From assembly GCA_004299555.1 (NCBI GenBank), contig SCQU01000026.1:62001-126000 (forward strand): a DNA stretch of 64,000 nucleotides. The letters are read 5' to 3'. The stretch is from Rhodanobacteraceae bacterium. Its GTDB lineage: Bacteria; Pseudomonadota; Gammaproteobacteria; Xanthomonadales; Rhodanobacteraceae. Below are positions 43,380 through 52,083 of this stretch, piece by piece (positions within the stretch are counted from its first letter, which is position 1; every line of letters starts with the position of its first letter). Position numbers and translations under genes: made by a program. The notes under the pieces are model-generated. The model ran no database searches, was not told where the DNA came from, and saw nothing but the letters and a program-made list of their open reading frames with translations.

Positions 43380-44068
43380 CTGCGTCGGAAACGGCGCGCG
43401 ACCGCCCCGCGCGACACGAGCGCGAAGACCACCCCGAAGCCAAAGCCGCCAAGGTGCGCCCACCACACCACCGCGCCAAACCCGGGCCCGGCCCAGGTGA
43501 AGAGCAGCTGCAGCAGGGCCCACATGCCGATCAAGAGCGCGGCCGGCACCCGGATGAACTCGAAATAGAGCCCGAGCGGCAGCACCAGGCCGAGCTTGGC
43601 GCGCGGGAACAGCGCGAGGTAGGCGCCAAGCGTCGCGGATACCGCGCCGCTGCAGCCGATGATCGGCCGCAGCTGGGACGCGAGCGTCCACGCGCCGACG
43701 AGGTTCGCGAACGCGCCGCCCACCAGAAACAGGAACAGGAATCGGCCCGAGCCCAGCGCGCGTTCGGCCGGCAACCCGAAGATCACCAGGAACAGCATGT
43801 TGCCGACCAGGTGCATCCAGTCGGCGTGGATGAACAGGGACGTGAACGGCCGCAGCCACAAGCCGCGCTGGAGGATCTGCCCGTGCTCGAAAAGGTGCGC
43901 CGGCACCGTGCCCCAGCTGCCCAGCACCGCGTAGCGCGCCGGCAGCGGGGCCAGCATCAGCCACAGGAAACAGGCGACGCACGCGACCACCAGCACCGGC
44001 GTCACCCAGCGCGGATGGAGGTGCTTGCGATGGGGAACGTCCACAAACACGTGTGCGCCTCGGGTCAC
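43373..44068 (-). CDS. Rhomboid family intramembrane serine protease
   Basis: A 231-residue membrane protease with about six to seven hydrophobic segments. Catalytic Ser is in IGCSGAVSATLGAYLAL (GxSG), His in WWAHLGGFGFG, and the HADWMHLVGNMLFL segment holds the conserved His/Asn of the oxyanion region. It cleaves TM segments of other membrane proteins; no substrate is evident. Its end overlaps the convergent amidotransferase gene by 7 bases, and tyrS lies 64 bases upstream on the same strand. Confidence 0.9.
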   Translation of the reverse strand: MTRGAHVFVDVPHRKHLHPRWVTPVLVVACVACFLWLMLAPLPARYAVLGSWGTVPAHLFEHGQILQRGLWLRPFTSLFIHADWMHLVGNMLFLVIFGLPAERALGSGRFLFLFLVGGAFANLVGAWTLASQLRPIIGCSGAVSATLGAYLALFPRAKLGLVLPLGLYFEFIRVPAALLIGMWALLQLLFTWAGPGFGAVVWWAHLGGFGFGVVFALVSRGAVARRFRRSY

Positions 44069-44132
44069 CGGTTGCGCGGGTGGACGAGGCGGCGGAGGCT
44101 CCGGCCGCCAGCAGGGTGCCGCCAGCGGCCCG

Positions 44133-45344
44133 TCAGCTTGCGCACAGCCGTACGCGCGCGAAGTTGCGCTTGCCCACCTGCAACACGCCCTCGAAGCCTG
44201 CCCTGAATACGCGCTGGCGGTCTTCGACCACCGCGGCGTTGACCCGTACCGCGCGTTCCTGCAGCTTGCGGTTGGCTTCGGAATTGCTGGAGGTCAGCCC
44301 GGCCGCGGTCAAGAGCGCCGGCAGCTTCAGGCCCTCGGCGGGGGCCGGGATGTCGGTAACCGGCAGCGTCGAGGTGTCGCCCTCACCGCGCACCACCGCG
44401 TGCCAGCCGGCAAGCGCCCGTTCGGCCGCTGCCGCGCCGTGAAAGCGCGTGGCCAGCTCGCGCGCAAGACGCAACTTCGCGTCGCGCGGATTCAGCGCGC
44501 CGCTTGCCACGTCGCGCTGCATGCCCGCGAGGGCGTCCATGGAAACCTCAAAGCTCAGAAGCTCGAACCAGCGCCACATCAAGTCGTCGCCGATCTTCAT
44601 GGTCTTGGTCACCATGTCGATCGCCGGCTCGTCGATGCCGATGTAGTTGCCGAGCGACTTCGACATCTTGTGCACGCCATCGATGCCTTCCAGCAGCGGC
44701 ATGGTCAAGACGATCTGCGGCGGCTGGCCGAAGTGTTCCTGCAATCCGCGGCCCATCAGCAGGTTGAACCGCTGGTCGGTGCCGCCGAGTTCGACGTCGC
44801 ACTTGAGCGCGACCGAGTCGTAACCCTGCACCAGGGGATACAGAAATTCGTGGATCGCGATCGACTGCTCGGCCGCAAAGCGCTTGGCGAAATCATCGCG
44901 TTCCAGCATCCGCGCGACCGTGTGCTGCGCTGCGAGCTTGATCATGTCGGCGGCCGTCATCTTGCCGAACCATTCGGAATTGAACCGCACCTCGGTACGC
45001 TCACGGTCGAGCACCTTGAACACCTGGCTGGCATAGGTTTCGGCGTTGGCGAGCACCTCCTCGCGCGTCAGCGGCTTGCGCGTGATGTTCTTGCCGGTCG
45101 GATCGCCGATCATGCCGGTGAAATCGCCAATCAGGAAAATCGCCGTGTGACCGAGGTCCTGGAACTGGCGCATTTTGTTGAGGAGCACCGTGTGCCCGAG
45201 GTGCAGGTCGGGTGCCGTGGGGTCGAAGCCCGCCTTGATGCGCAGCGGGCGCCCGCTGGCCAGCCGGGCCTCAAGCTCGTCTTCCTTGATCACGTCGACG
45301 GCGCCGCGATGGATCTGGGCGAGGGCTTGGGCATGTACAGGCAT
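44133..45344 (-). CDS. tyrS: Tyrosyl-tRNA synthetase
   Basis: Charges tRNA-Tyr. ATG at 45344 (GGAAGA upstream) gives 403 residues, the TyrZ-type length found in pseudomonads and xanthomonads. Class I motifs are HLGH in [16 protein letters not shown] and KMSKS in [14 protein letters not shown]. The C-terminal S4-like RNA-binding domain has [18 protein letters not shown]. An upstream in-frame extension of 46 codons is not family-like. A possible promoter (TTAACG, 18 bases, TATGAA) reads leftwards just upstream. Divergent from the M23 peptidase gene, as in Pseudomonas. Confidence 0.95.
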   Translation of the reverse strand: MPVHAQALAQIHRGAVDVIKEDELEARLASGRPLRIKAGFDPTAPDLHLGHTVLLNKMRQFQDLGHTAIFLIGDFTGMIGDPTGKNITRKPLTREEVLANAETYASQVFKVLDRERTEVRFNSEWFGKMTAADMIKLAAQHTVARMLERDDFAKRFAAEQSIAIHEFLYPLVQGYDSVALKCDVELGGTDQRFNLLMGRGLQEHFGQPPQIVLTMPLLEGIDGVHKMSKSLGNYIGIDEPAIDMVTKTMKIGDDLMWRWFELLSFEVSMDALAGMQRDVASGALNPRDAKLRLARELATRFHGAAAAERALAGWHAVVRGEGDTSTLPVTDIPAPAEGLKLPALLTAAGLTSSNSEANRKLQERAVRVNAAVVEDRQRVFRAGFEGVLQVGKRNFARVRLCAS

Positions 45345-45473
45345 TCGGGATCTTCCGGGCTGGAGTTGCAGGGCGGTGCCGGCAGGAAGCACCATTTCAT
45401 AGCATAGAAGTAATGTTGCCGTTAATTGTGCGTTAAATTCGAAACAACGTGCAAACTGTTGTGCCACAAGGGA

Positions 45474-45503
45474 TTGACGCACGCTTCACGCGAGCATTAT
45501 GGT
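45474..45503 (+). promoter_or_regulatory. Promoter of the M23 peptidase gene
   Basis: -35 TTGACG (45474-45479), 18-base spacer, -10 TATGGT (45498-45503; TTATGG with a 17-base spacer also fits). It lies 42 bases before the chosen ATG and supports that start over upstream in-frame codons. Confidence 0.6.
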
Positions 45504-45545
45504 ACGTCCCGTTGCGCGTCTCCGCCCGCCGTTTCGGACTTCCCG

Positions 45546-47006
45546 ATGGATCGACCCCTCCGTCGCGTCACCCCTCGTGTTGTTCACCGCCAAGCGGCCT
45601 GCCGCAAGGCCCGCCAATGCCATCCGCGCTTTTACGCGCGTTGCGCCCACTGGTCATTCCACCTGGACGCGCCATCGAGCCTGTTTTGCTGGGCGCGGGA
45701 GCGCTGGGTGCTGGGTGGCGGCGCGTGCCTGCTGGCGTTGTTGACGTTGATCGGCATTCCAACCTGGGCCCACATGATCCAGCACCACGCGGCCAAGCGG
45801 GCGCCGGTACATGAAACCCTGGCCCTGACCCTGCCGCCCGCGCCCAAAGACGCGGCGCGGGCGCCGGCCCCGGTATGGCACAGCATCGAGGTGCAGCCCG
45901 GCCAGACGTTGTCGGAAATTTTCCAGGCGCAGGGCCTGTCCGGCGCCGACCTCGCCGCGGTCATGACCAACGGCAAGGACACGGGCGCGCTCAAGACCCT
46001 GCATCCTGGCGATCAGGTTGCCTTCCTGACCGGCGCCCACGATCAGTTTGAAGGATTCCGCTACGAGCCCGACTCCGCGACCCAGGTCACGCTCAAGGTG
46101 GCTGCCGACGGCAAGCTCGCGACCCACGTCACGACGCTCCCCACCGAACGCCGGATCCACTTCGCGCACGGCGTCGTCCACGGTTCATTGTTCGCGGCAG
46201 GCGAAAAGGCGGGCCTGTCTGACGCGACGGTGCTGAAGCTCGCCGACGTGTTCAAGTACGACATCGACTTCTTCAAGGACCTCAAGCCCGGCGACCACTT
46301 TACGGTCGTGTACGACGACATCTACCGCGACGGCAAGTACGCGGGGGCCGGCGGCATCCTCGCGGCCGAGTTCGTCAACGCCGGTCACCGCTACACCGCG
46401 TACCGCTTCAAGCAAAGTGACGGCAGCGTCGCGTACTTCAGTCAGGACGGGCGGCCGCTGCGCCGCGGCCTGCTGCGCGCACCGATCGCGTTCGCCCGCG
46501 TGTCCTCGCACTTTGGCCTGCGCAAGGATCCGGTGCTCGGGTTCACGCGGTTGCACAAGGGCATCGACTATGCGGCGCCCACGGGCACGCCGGTCCATGC
46601 CGCGGGCGATGGCGTCATCACCTATCGCGGCAAGGCGCGCGGCTACGGCAACTTCATCACCATCAAGGATTCGCCGGAGTACACCACCGCGTATGGCCAC
46701 ATGCAGCGCTTCGCGCCGGGCCTGCACGTGGGTTCCCACGTGACGCAGGGTGAGGTGATCGGTTACGTCGGCAGCACCGGCTGGGCCACCGGCCCGAATC
46801 TCCACTATGAGGTTCGCGTCAACGGCAAGCCGGAAAACCCGCTGACGATGACGATGCCCAAACCGCAGCCGCTGTCGGGCAAGGCCATGCTGGCGTTCCG
46901 CGCCCAGACGGCCCCGCTGGTGGCGCGCATCCAGCTGATCGACAACGCGACCCAACGGCTGGCGCGGGTGGACAACCAGCGCACCGATACCATCACCGCC
47001 GATTGA
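45546..47006 (+). CDS. Membrane-anchored M23 peptidase (OapA/MepM-like murein endopeptidase)
   Basis: A 486-residue cell-wall protein. TM anchor at about 54-76, a LysM/OapA-like region (HSIEVQPGQTLSEIFQAQGL), a central domain, then the M23 domain near residues 340-445. Zinc and catalytic residues visible are H and D in LHKGIDYAAP, H in AYGHMQRF, and the final H in GPNLHYEV. The last motif is usually HLH; here the first His is Asn. Members with all residues cut peptide cross-links in peptidoglycan. It is followed directly by anmK, as in Pseudomonas. Confidence 0.87.
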   Translation: MDRPLRRVTPRVVHRQAACRKARQCHPRFYARCAHWSFHLDAPSSLFCWARERWVLGGGACLLALLTLIGIPTWAHMIQHHAAKRAPVHETLALTLPPAPKDAARAPAPVWHSIEVQPGQTLSEIFQAQGLSGADLAAVMTNGKDTGALKTLHPGDQVAFLTGAHDQFEGFRYEPDSATQVTLKVAADGKLATHVTTLPTERRIHFAHGVVHGSLFAAGEKAGLSDATVLKLADVFKYDIDFFKDLKPGDHFTVVYDDIYRDGKYAGAGGILAAEFVNAGHRYTAYRFKQSDGSVAYFSQDGRPLRRGLLRAPIAFARVSSHFGLRKDPVLGFTRLHKGIDYAAPTGTPVHAAGDGVITYRGKARGYGNFITIKDSPEYTTAYGHMQRFAPGLHVGSHVTQGEVIGYVGSTGWATGPNLHYEVRVNGKPENPLTMTMPKPQPLSGKAMLAFRAQTAPLVARIQLIDNATQRLARVDNQRTDTITAD

Positions 47007-48127
47007 ACACCGTGGCGCGGGCTGCGTCGCGGCTGTACCTGGGGCTAATTTCCGGCACCAGCGCGGATGGCATCGACGCAGCGCTGGCGCGGTTTGCGCC
47101 GCAGTTTGAAGTCGTCGCCGCGCACACGGCGGCCTACCCGGCTGCCATCCGCCAGCGCATCCTCGACCTCGCGCGGCCGGCGGCTACCGTCGCGTTGCGC
47201 GATCTTGGCGGTCTTGACGTGGAAATCGGCGAGTGCTTCGCCGCCGCCGCCCTGGACCTGCTGCGCGGCGCGGGCGTGGCCCCGCGGGACGTGACCGCGC
47301 TCGGTTCACACGGCCAGACGGTGTGCCACCAGCCGGGCGGGGTGCGGCCGTTCACGCTGCAGATCGGCGATGCCAACGTGATCGCGGAGCGCACCGGGAT
47401 CACCACCGTGGCGGACTTTCGCCGTGCGGACGTGGCGGCCGGCGGCCAGGGTGCGCCGCTGTTGCCCGCACTGCACGCCGCGGTGCTGGCGGATCGGAAA
47501 GTTTCGCGCGCGGTTTTGAACCTGGGTGGGATTGCCAACGTGACCTTGCTGGTCCCGGGCCAGCCGGTGCTCGGCTTTGATACCGGTCCGGCCAATTGCC
47601 TCATGGACGCGTGGTCGGCGCGCATGCGCGGGACGGCGCGCGATGAAGGTGGGGCGTGGGCCGCGGCCGGCCGGGTGGACGCAACGCTGCTGCACACGCT
47701 CCTGGCTGATCCCTACTTCGCGTTGCCGCCGCCCAAAAGCAGCGGGCGCGAACTGTTCAACCTCGACTGGCTGGACGCGCGCCTGCCGGGTGGTCTGGCG
47801 CCGGAGGACGTACAGGCGACGTTGCTGCAGCTGACGGTTTCCAGCATCGCCCGCGCATTGCAACCGCATGCCCCCGACGAGTTGTACGCCTGCGGCGGCG
47901 GCGTCCACAACGCGGCGTTGCTGGGCGCATTGCGTACCGCGCTGCCGCGGCTGCGGGTTGACACCACCGCGGCGCTGGGGCTCGATCCGGACTTCGTCGA
48001 AGCCGTCGGCTTTGCGTGGCTGGCGCGTGCGCGTCTGGAAGGCAGGCCGGGCAACCTGCCCTCGGTCACCGGCGCACGCGGGCCACGGGTGCTGGGTGGG
48101 CTCTACGCACCGCGTCCCGCCGCCTAG
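47003..48127 (+). CDS. anmK: Anhydro-N-acetylmuramic acid kinase
   Basis: Converts anhydroMurNAc from recycled peptidoglycan to MurNAc-6-phosphate. About 374 residues, family length. Markers are YLGLISGTSADGIDAAL near the start, the ATP site FDTGPANCLMDAW, and LYACGGGVHNAALLGAL. The start could be TTG 47003, overlapping the previous stop, or GTG 47012. Either way the gene is coupled to the M23 peptidase upstream. It shares a CTAG with the convergent ampG stop. Confidence 0.93.
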   Translation: MNTVARAASRLYLGLISGTSADGIDAALARFAPQFEVVAAHTAAYPAAIRQRILDLARPAATVALRDLGGLDVEIGECFAAAALDLLRGAGVAPRDVTALGSHGQTVCHQPGGVRPFTLQIGDANVIAERTGITTVADFRRADVAAGGQGAPLLPALHAAVLADRKVSRAVLNLGGIANVTLLVPGQPVLGFDTGPANCLMDAWSARMRGTARDEGGAWAAAGRVDATLLHTLLADPYFALPPPKSSGRELFNLDWLDARLPGGLAPEDVQATLLQLTVSSIARALQPHAPDELYACGGGVHNAALLGALRTALPRLRVDTTAALGLDPDFVEAVGFAWLARARLEGRPGNLPSVTGARGPRVLGGLYAPRPAA

Positions 48128-49383
48128 TGCGGCCGCTCGCGCTCGACGCGGCCGATCGGCCCGCGCAGGGCAATGATCAGCAGCAGGCCCGGGAGCGCCG
48201 ACAGCGCCGCGATGACGAAGAAGTGCGACCAGCCAACGTGCGGAACCACCCACGCCGCCAGCGGCCCAAGGAACACCCGGCCGATCGCGGCCAGCGCCGA
48301 CAGCAGCGCAAACTGGGTGGCCGAGAAGCGCACGTTGCAGAGCGCCGTCAAGAGCACCACGAACGCGGTACTGCCAAGGCCGCTGAAGAAGTTTTCCGCG
48401 CCGACGACGCCCGCCAGCAACGTGATGTTGGGCCCGCTGTACACCAGCGACATGTAGCCAAGATTCACCAGCGCCTGGCAGATACCAAGCGCCAGCAGGG
48501 CTGGAAACAGGCGCATTTTGGTCACCACCCAACCGCCAGCCAGTGCGCCGGCGAGGCCCGCGAGCAGGCCGAAGACCTTGTTGACCGTACCGAGCTGCGC
48601 CAGCGTAAAGTGCGGCACGCGCAACAGGAATGTGGTCGACAGCGACAGCGCGAATGCGTCGCTGATCTTGTAGAGCACCATCAGCGCCAACCACGCCAGC
48701 GCCAGCCAGCCGTAGCGGTGGAAGAAGTCCAGGAACGGATCGACCACCGCATCCACGAAGCGCGTGACCGGTACCTCGTTGGGCGCGTCCGGAGACAACA
48801 CCGTCACCGCGACCATCGCCAGCATCAGCACACCCATCAGGCGGTAGGTGAACGCCCAGCCGGCGTACTGGGCGAGGATCAGCGCCAGCGCACCGGACAC
48901 GACCATGGCGATGCGGTATCCGCCCTGCATGAAGCCGATGCCCCAGCCGCGTTCCTCGGGACGCAGCAGATCGGTGCGGTGCGCGTCGTAGGCAATGTCC
49001 TGGGTGGCCGAGGAAAACGCCACCAGCACCGCCAGCAACACCAGCACCACCGCCAGATGCTGCGGGGTTGCAAAGCTCATCGCGACCAGCGTTGCGCCGC
49101 ACACCAGCTGCATCAGCGCGATCCAGCCGCGCCGGCGCCCCAGCCACGGCAACCGGAACCGGTCCAGCAGCGGCGCCCACAGAAACTTGAGGGTGTAGGC
49201 CGCGCCGGTCAGCGTGATGAAACCGATGTCCTTCAGGCTGAGGCCCGCCGTCGTAAACCACGCCTGCAGGGTCGGGTTGGACAGTGCGAGCGGCAGGCCC
49301 GAGGAAAATCCGAGCAGCCCAATGCTGAGGATGCGCCACCTGCGCCCGTGCGCCGGGTCCGCCACGCCCGGCTCAGTCTGCAT
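48124..49383 (-). CDS. ampG: AmpG-like muropeptide permease (MFS)
   Basis: Imports GlcNAc-anhydroMurNAc peptides released by wall turnover. 419 residues with about 12 hydrophobic segments. AmpG-typical segments include ILSIGLLGFSSGLPLALSNP, LKFLWAPLLDRFRLPWLGRR, SATQDIAYDAHRTDLL and RGWGIGFMQGGYRIAM. It lies tail to tail with anmK, which acts downstream of it in recycling. Its start overlaps the end of the exonuclease gene by 11 bases, so the two may be cotranscribed. Confidence 0.9.
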   Translation of the reverse strand: MQTEPGVADPAHGRRWRILSIGLLGFSSGLPLALSNPTLQAWFTTAGLSLKDIGFITLTGAAYTLKFLWAPLLDRFRLPWLGRRRGWIALMQLVCGATLVAMSFATPQHLAVVLVLLAVLVAFSSATQDIAYDAHRTDLLRPEERGWGIGFMQGGYRIAMVVSGALALILAQYAGWAFTYRLMGVLMLAMVAVTVLSPDAPNEVPVTRFVDAVVDPFLDFFHRYGWLALAWLALMVLYKISDAFALSLSTTFLLRVPHFTLAQLGTVNKVFGLLAGLAGALAGGWVVTKMRLFPALLALGICQALVNLGYMSLVYSGPNITLLAGVVGAENFFSGLGSTAFVVLLTALCNVRFSATQFALLSALAAIGRVFLGPLAAWVVPHVGWSHFFVIAALSALPGLLLIIALRGPIGRVERERPH

Positions 49384-50173
49384 AGTCGATGCACAGGGGT
49401 GCGTGATCGGAAAACTGCGGTTCGCGCGTGATGCTGCACGCTTTCGCGCGCTTGCCGATGCCGGGTGTCGCGATCTGGTAGTCGATCCGCCAGCCGACGT
49501 TGTTGGCGCGTGCGCTGCCGCGGTTCGACCACCAGGAATATTCCTCGGCGTCGGGTTTTACCACCCGAAAGCTGTCCAGCCAGCCGTGTCGCGGCTGCGG
49601 GCTGCCGTCGCCGTGGCGGTCGGCGATGAGCGCGTTCAGCCACGCGCGTTCTGCCGGCAGGCAGCCGGAATTTTTCTGGTTGGACTTCCAGTTGCGGATG
49701 TCACGTTCGCTGCGCACGATGTTCCAGTCGCCGCACAGCACGTACTCACGCCCGCTGGCGAGCCAGCCGTCGAAAATCTGCCGCAGCTTCTTCATCGCCG
49801 TGAACTTGAACGCCTGGCGCTCGTCGCCCGAGGTCCCCGAGGGCACATACAGCGACACTACCGACAGCTTGTCAAAGCGCACTTCGAGGTACCTGCCCTC
49901 GTCGTCAAACGGCTTCCAGCCGATGTTCGTCAACACTTCGTCGGGTTCGTGCCGGGCGTAAATCGCGACGCCGCTGTAGCCTTTTTTGGTGCTCGCGCTG
50001 CGGTAAAAGCTGCTGCAACCGGCGGGGTGGAAACGCGGATCGGCCAGCTGATCCGCTTGCGCCTTGGTTTCCTGGATGCAGGTGACGTCAGCCTTCTGCC
50101 CGGTCAGCCAGTCGAAAAACCCCTTGCGGGCAGCCGAGCGGATGCCGTTGGTATTGCAGGTGATGATGCGCAC
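49373..50173 (-). CDS. xthA: Exodeoxyribonuclease III
   Basis: AP endonuclease and 3'-5' exonuclease of base excision repair. The GTG at 50173 gives 266 residues starting VRIITCNTNGIRSAARKGF, matching the family; the open frame upstream is not family-like. Catalytic motifs are IQETKAQ, GVAIYAR, GDWNIVRSE and the C-terminal SDHAPLCIDY. Divergent from pyrE with about 140 bases between the starts, and overlapping ampG by 11 bases at its 3' end. Confidence 0.93.
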   Translation of the reverse strand: MRIITCNTNGIRSAARKGFFDWLTGQKADVTCIQETKAQADQLADPRFHPAGCSSFYRSASTKKGYSGVAIYARHEPDEVLTNIGWKPFDDEGRYLEVRFDKLSVVSLYVPSGTSGDERQAFKFTAMKKLRQIFDGWLASGREYVLCGDWNIVRSERDIRNWKSNQKNSGCLPAERAWLNALIADRHGDGSPQPRHGWLDSFRVVKPDAEEYSWWSNRGSARANNVGWRIDYQIATPGIGKRAKACSITREPQFSDHAPLCIDYAD

Positions 50174-50315
50174 GCGTGTGGGTCCATGGCGGGATCGGTG
50201 CAGCGTAAAGCAAACGCGCGCGCGCTGCCGGATTGTCCCCGGCCAGCCGCGGGTGCAGCGTCCGTCCATGGCTGCCCCCGTATCATGAGGCCTTGCCACC
50301 CGGACCTTCCGCCCC

Positions 50316-50960
50316 ATGCTTGCCCACCAGCGAACCTTTCTAGATGTTGCACACGCGCGTGGCGTGTTGCGGTTTGGCGACTTCACCCTGAAATCGGGCC
50401 GGCAAAGCCCCTACTTTTTCAACCTGGGCCGGATCGATACCGGCGCGGCGCTGGCGGCCGTGGGCAGCGCCTACGCGGCCGCCAGCGTGACCAGCGGCAT
50501 CGCGTTCGACATGCTGTTTGGCCCGGCCTACAAGGGCATCGCATTGGCGGCGGCAACCGCCATCGCCCTCGCGCGCGAGCACGCGCGCGACGTGCCGTTT
50601 GCCTACAACCGCAAGGAAGCCAAGGACCATGGCGAAGGCGGCACGCTGGTGGGTGCGCCGCTCAAGGGTCGCGTCCTGATCGTGGATGACGTGATCACGG
50701 CGGGTACCGCGGTGCGCGAGTCGCTGGGACTGATTCAAGCCGCGGGCGCGAAGGTGGCGGGGGTACTGGTGGCACTGGACCGGCAGGAGCGTGGGCAGGG
50801 TGAGCATTCGGCCACCCAGGAACTGGCGCGCGAACACGGTGTGTCGACGCTTGCGATCGTCAACCTCGCCGATCTGATGGAATACGCCGGCGGGCGCGCC
50901 GATTTGGCCGGGCAGCGCGCGCGCCTCGAGGCCTATCGGGCGCGTTACGGTGCCGTGTGA
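50316..50960 (+). CDS. pyrE: Orotate phosphoribosyltransferase
   Basis: Joins orotate to PRPP to form OMP in pyrimidine synthesis. 214 residues, family length. It starts [20 protein letters not shown] with [13 protein letters not shown], has the [14 protein letters not shown] flexible loop and the PRPP site [14 protein letters not shown]. No attenuator-like structure is evident in the 142-base upstream gap. Confidence 0.95.
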   Translation: MLAHQRTFLDVAHARGVLRFGDFTLKSGRQSPYFFNLGRIDTGAALAAVGSAYAAASVTSGIAFDMLFGPAYKGIALAAATAIALAREHARDVPFAYNRKEAKDHGEGGTLVGAPLKGRVLIVDDVITAGTAVRESLGLIQAAGAKVAGVLVALDRQERGQGEHSATQELAREHGVSTLAIVNLADLMEYAGGRADLAGQRARLEAYRARYGAV

Positions 50961-51025
50961 CCGCCTTCGGCCCGCAACTTGCATGATGCACCGACCTATA
51001 CTGTGAACTTCAAACGGAGGCATCG

Positions 51026-51685
51026 ATGCGCCGAACGGTTTTCAGCCTGTTGCCGGTGGCGCTGCTGGCGGTCGTGCTGGCCGTGCCGGCGGCGGCAGGC
51101 AATCCGACGCCGACCGAGCACTACCGCTGGAAAGACACCGCGGGGGTCGTGCATTTCAGCGACACCATCCCGGCGTCGGCGCTTGCGGGCGGCTACGAAG
51201 TGGTCGACGACAAGGGCCGGGTGGTGCGCACCGTCGCGCGCGAGCTGACGCCGGCCGAGCGCAGGGTGGCCGAAGCCGAAGCCGCACGCGCGGCCGCCGC
51301 CAAACGCGCGGCGCAGCAGCAAAGCATGGAAGATGCGCAGATGCTGGCGGCCTACCCGACCGACACCGCGCTGGTGCAGTCCCAGCAGGCGCAGCTCAAG
51401 CAGATCGAGGCCAGTCTTGCGACCCTGCAGGCAAATCTCGCCAGCCAGGAAGATTCGTTGACCGAGTTGCTGTCGCACGCGGCCGACCTTGAGCACGCGA
51501 AGAAACCGCTACCGCCGTACGTCGGCAAGCAGATTGCGAGCCAACGGGACACCGTGAACAATGAACGCGCGGCGCTGGCCCAGCGCCGCGCCGACCTCGC
51601 GCGTACCAAGGCCAGGTTTGCAGCGCAGTTGCAGCGTTATCGCAGTTTGCGCGCGAAGTACCAGGGTGACGCCGCGTCACAGTAG
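51026..51685 (+). CDS. Exported DUF4124-domain coiled-coil protein
   Basis: A 219-residue protein of unknown function. Signal peptide (LLPVALLAVVLAVPAAAGN), then the DUF4124 module (HYRWKDTAGVVHFSDTIPA, residues about 30-75), then a long Ala/Gln/Arg-rich helical region (about 80-215) likely to be coiled coil. A GGAGG site precedes the ATG and a -10-like TATACT lies at 50997-51002. DUF4124 proteins are common in the periplasm of beta- and gammaproteobacteria. Its end is 10 bases from the convergent ACP gene. Confidence 0.8.
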   Translation: MRRTVFSLLPVALLAVVLAVPAAAGNPTPTEHYRWKDTAGVVHFSDTIPASALAGGYEVVDDKGRVVRTVARELTPAERRVAEAEAARAAAAKRAAQQQSMEDAQMLAAYPTDTALVQSQQAQLKQIEASLATLQANLASQEDSLTELLSHAADLEHAKKPLPPYVGKQIASQRDTVNNERAALAQRRADLARTKARFAAQLQRYRSLRAKYQGDAASQ

Positions 51686-51695
51686 GCGGCGCCGG

Positions 51696-51968
51696 TCAGG
51701 CGGGCGTCCGCTGCGCTTCGATGTGCGCGGACAATGCGCGCAGCGAACTGAACGCCCGCCGGTTGTCGGGATTGTCCGAACGCAGCTGCACGCCGTAGCG
51801 CCTGGACACGGCCAGCGCGAGTTCCAGCGCATCGATGGAATCAAGTCCGAGCGCGCCGCCAAACAACGGCGCCGCCGGGTCGATGCTCTCCGGCGCAACG
51901 TCCTCGAGGTTGAGGCTCTCCACGATCAACTTGGCCAGCACCTGCTCGGCAGGGGTCTGTTGGGTCAT
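51696..51968 (-). CDS. Acyl carrier protein
   Basis: A 90-residue acidic carrier protein. The phosphopantetheine attachment Ser is in GLDSIDALELALAV. It differs from the housekeeping AcpP in being longer and lying outside a fab cluster. Divergent from the XanB2 homologue with 115 bases between starts. In Xanthomonas an ACP (XanC) and XanB2 both serve xanthomonadin aryl-polyene synthesis, so this may be a XanC counterpart, but the ketosynthases and other pigment genes are not here. The PPTase at 19.4 kb could activate it. Confidence 0.85.
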   Translation of the reverse strand: MTQQTPAEQVLAKLIVESLNLEDVAPESIDPAAPLFGGALGLDSIDALELALAVSRRYGVQLRSDNPDNRRAFSSLRALSAHIEAQRTPA

Positions 51969-52083
51969 GCCTGGGATGCTCCATCACCGCGCTGAATCAG
52001 CCGGTCAGTGTACCATGACGGGTTTCAGTTACGCCCGCGGAGACACGTGGATCCATGACCCCAGGCAGCACGGAACCAGGCGC

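Noticed and set aside
46722-46745. CACGTG sequences in the M23 gene as parS candidates
   Set aside because: The flanks do not continue the parS palindrome on either side.
47306-49339. Long minus-strand frame across anmK and ampG
   Set aside because: It is out of frame with ampG on the same strand and reads low-complexity Arg/Gly/Ala sequence.
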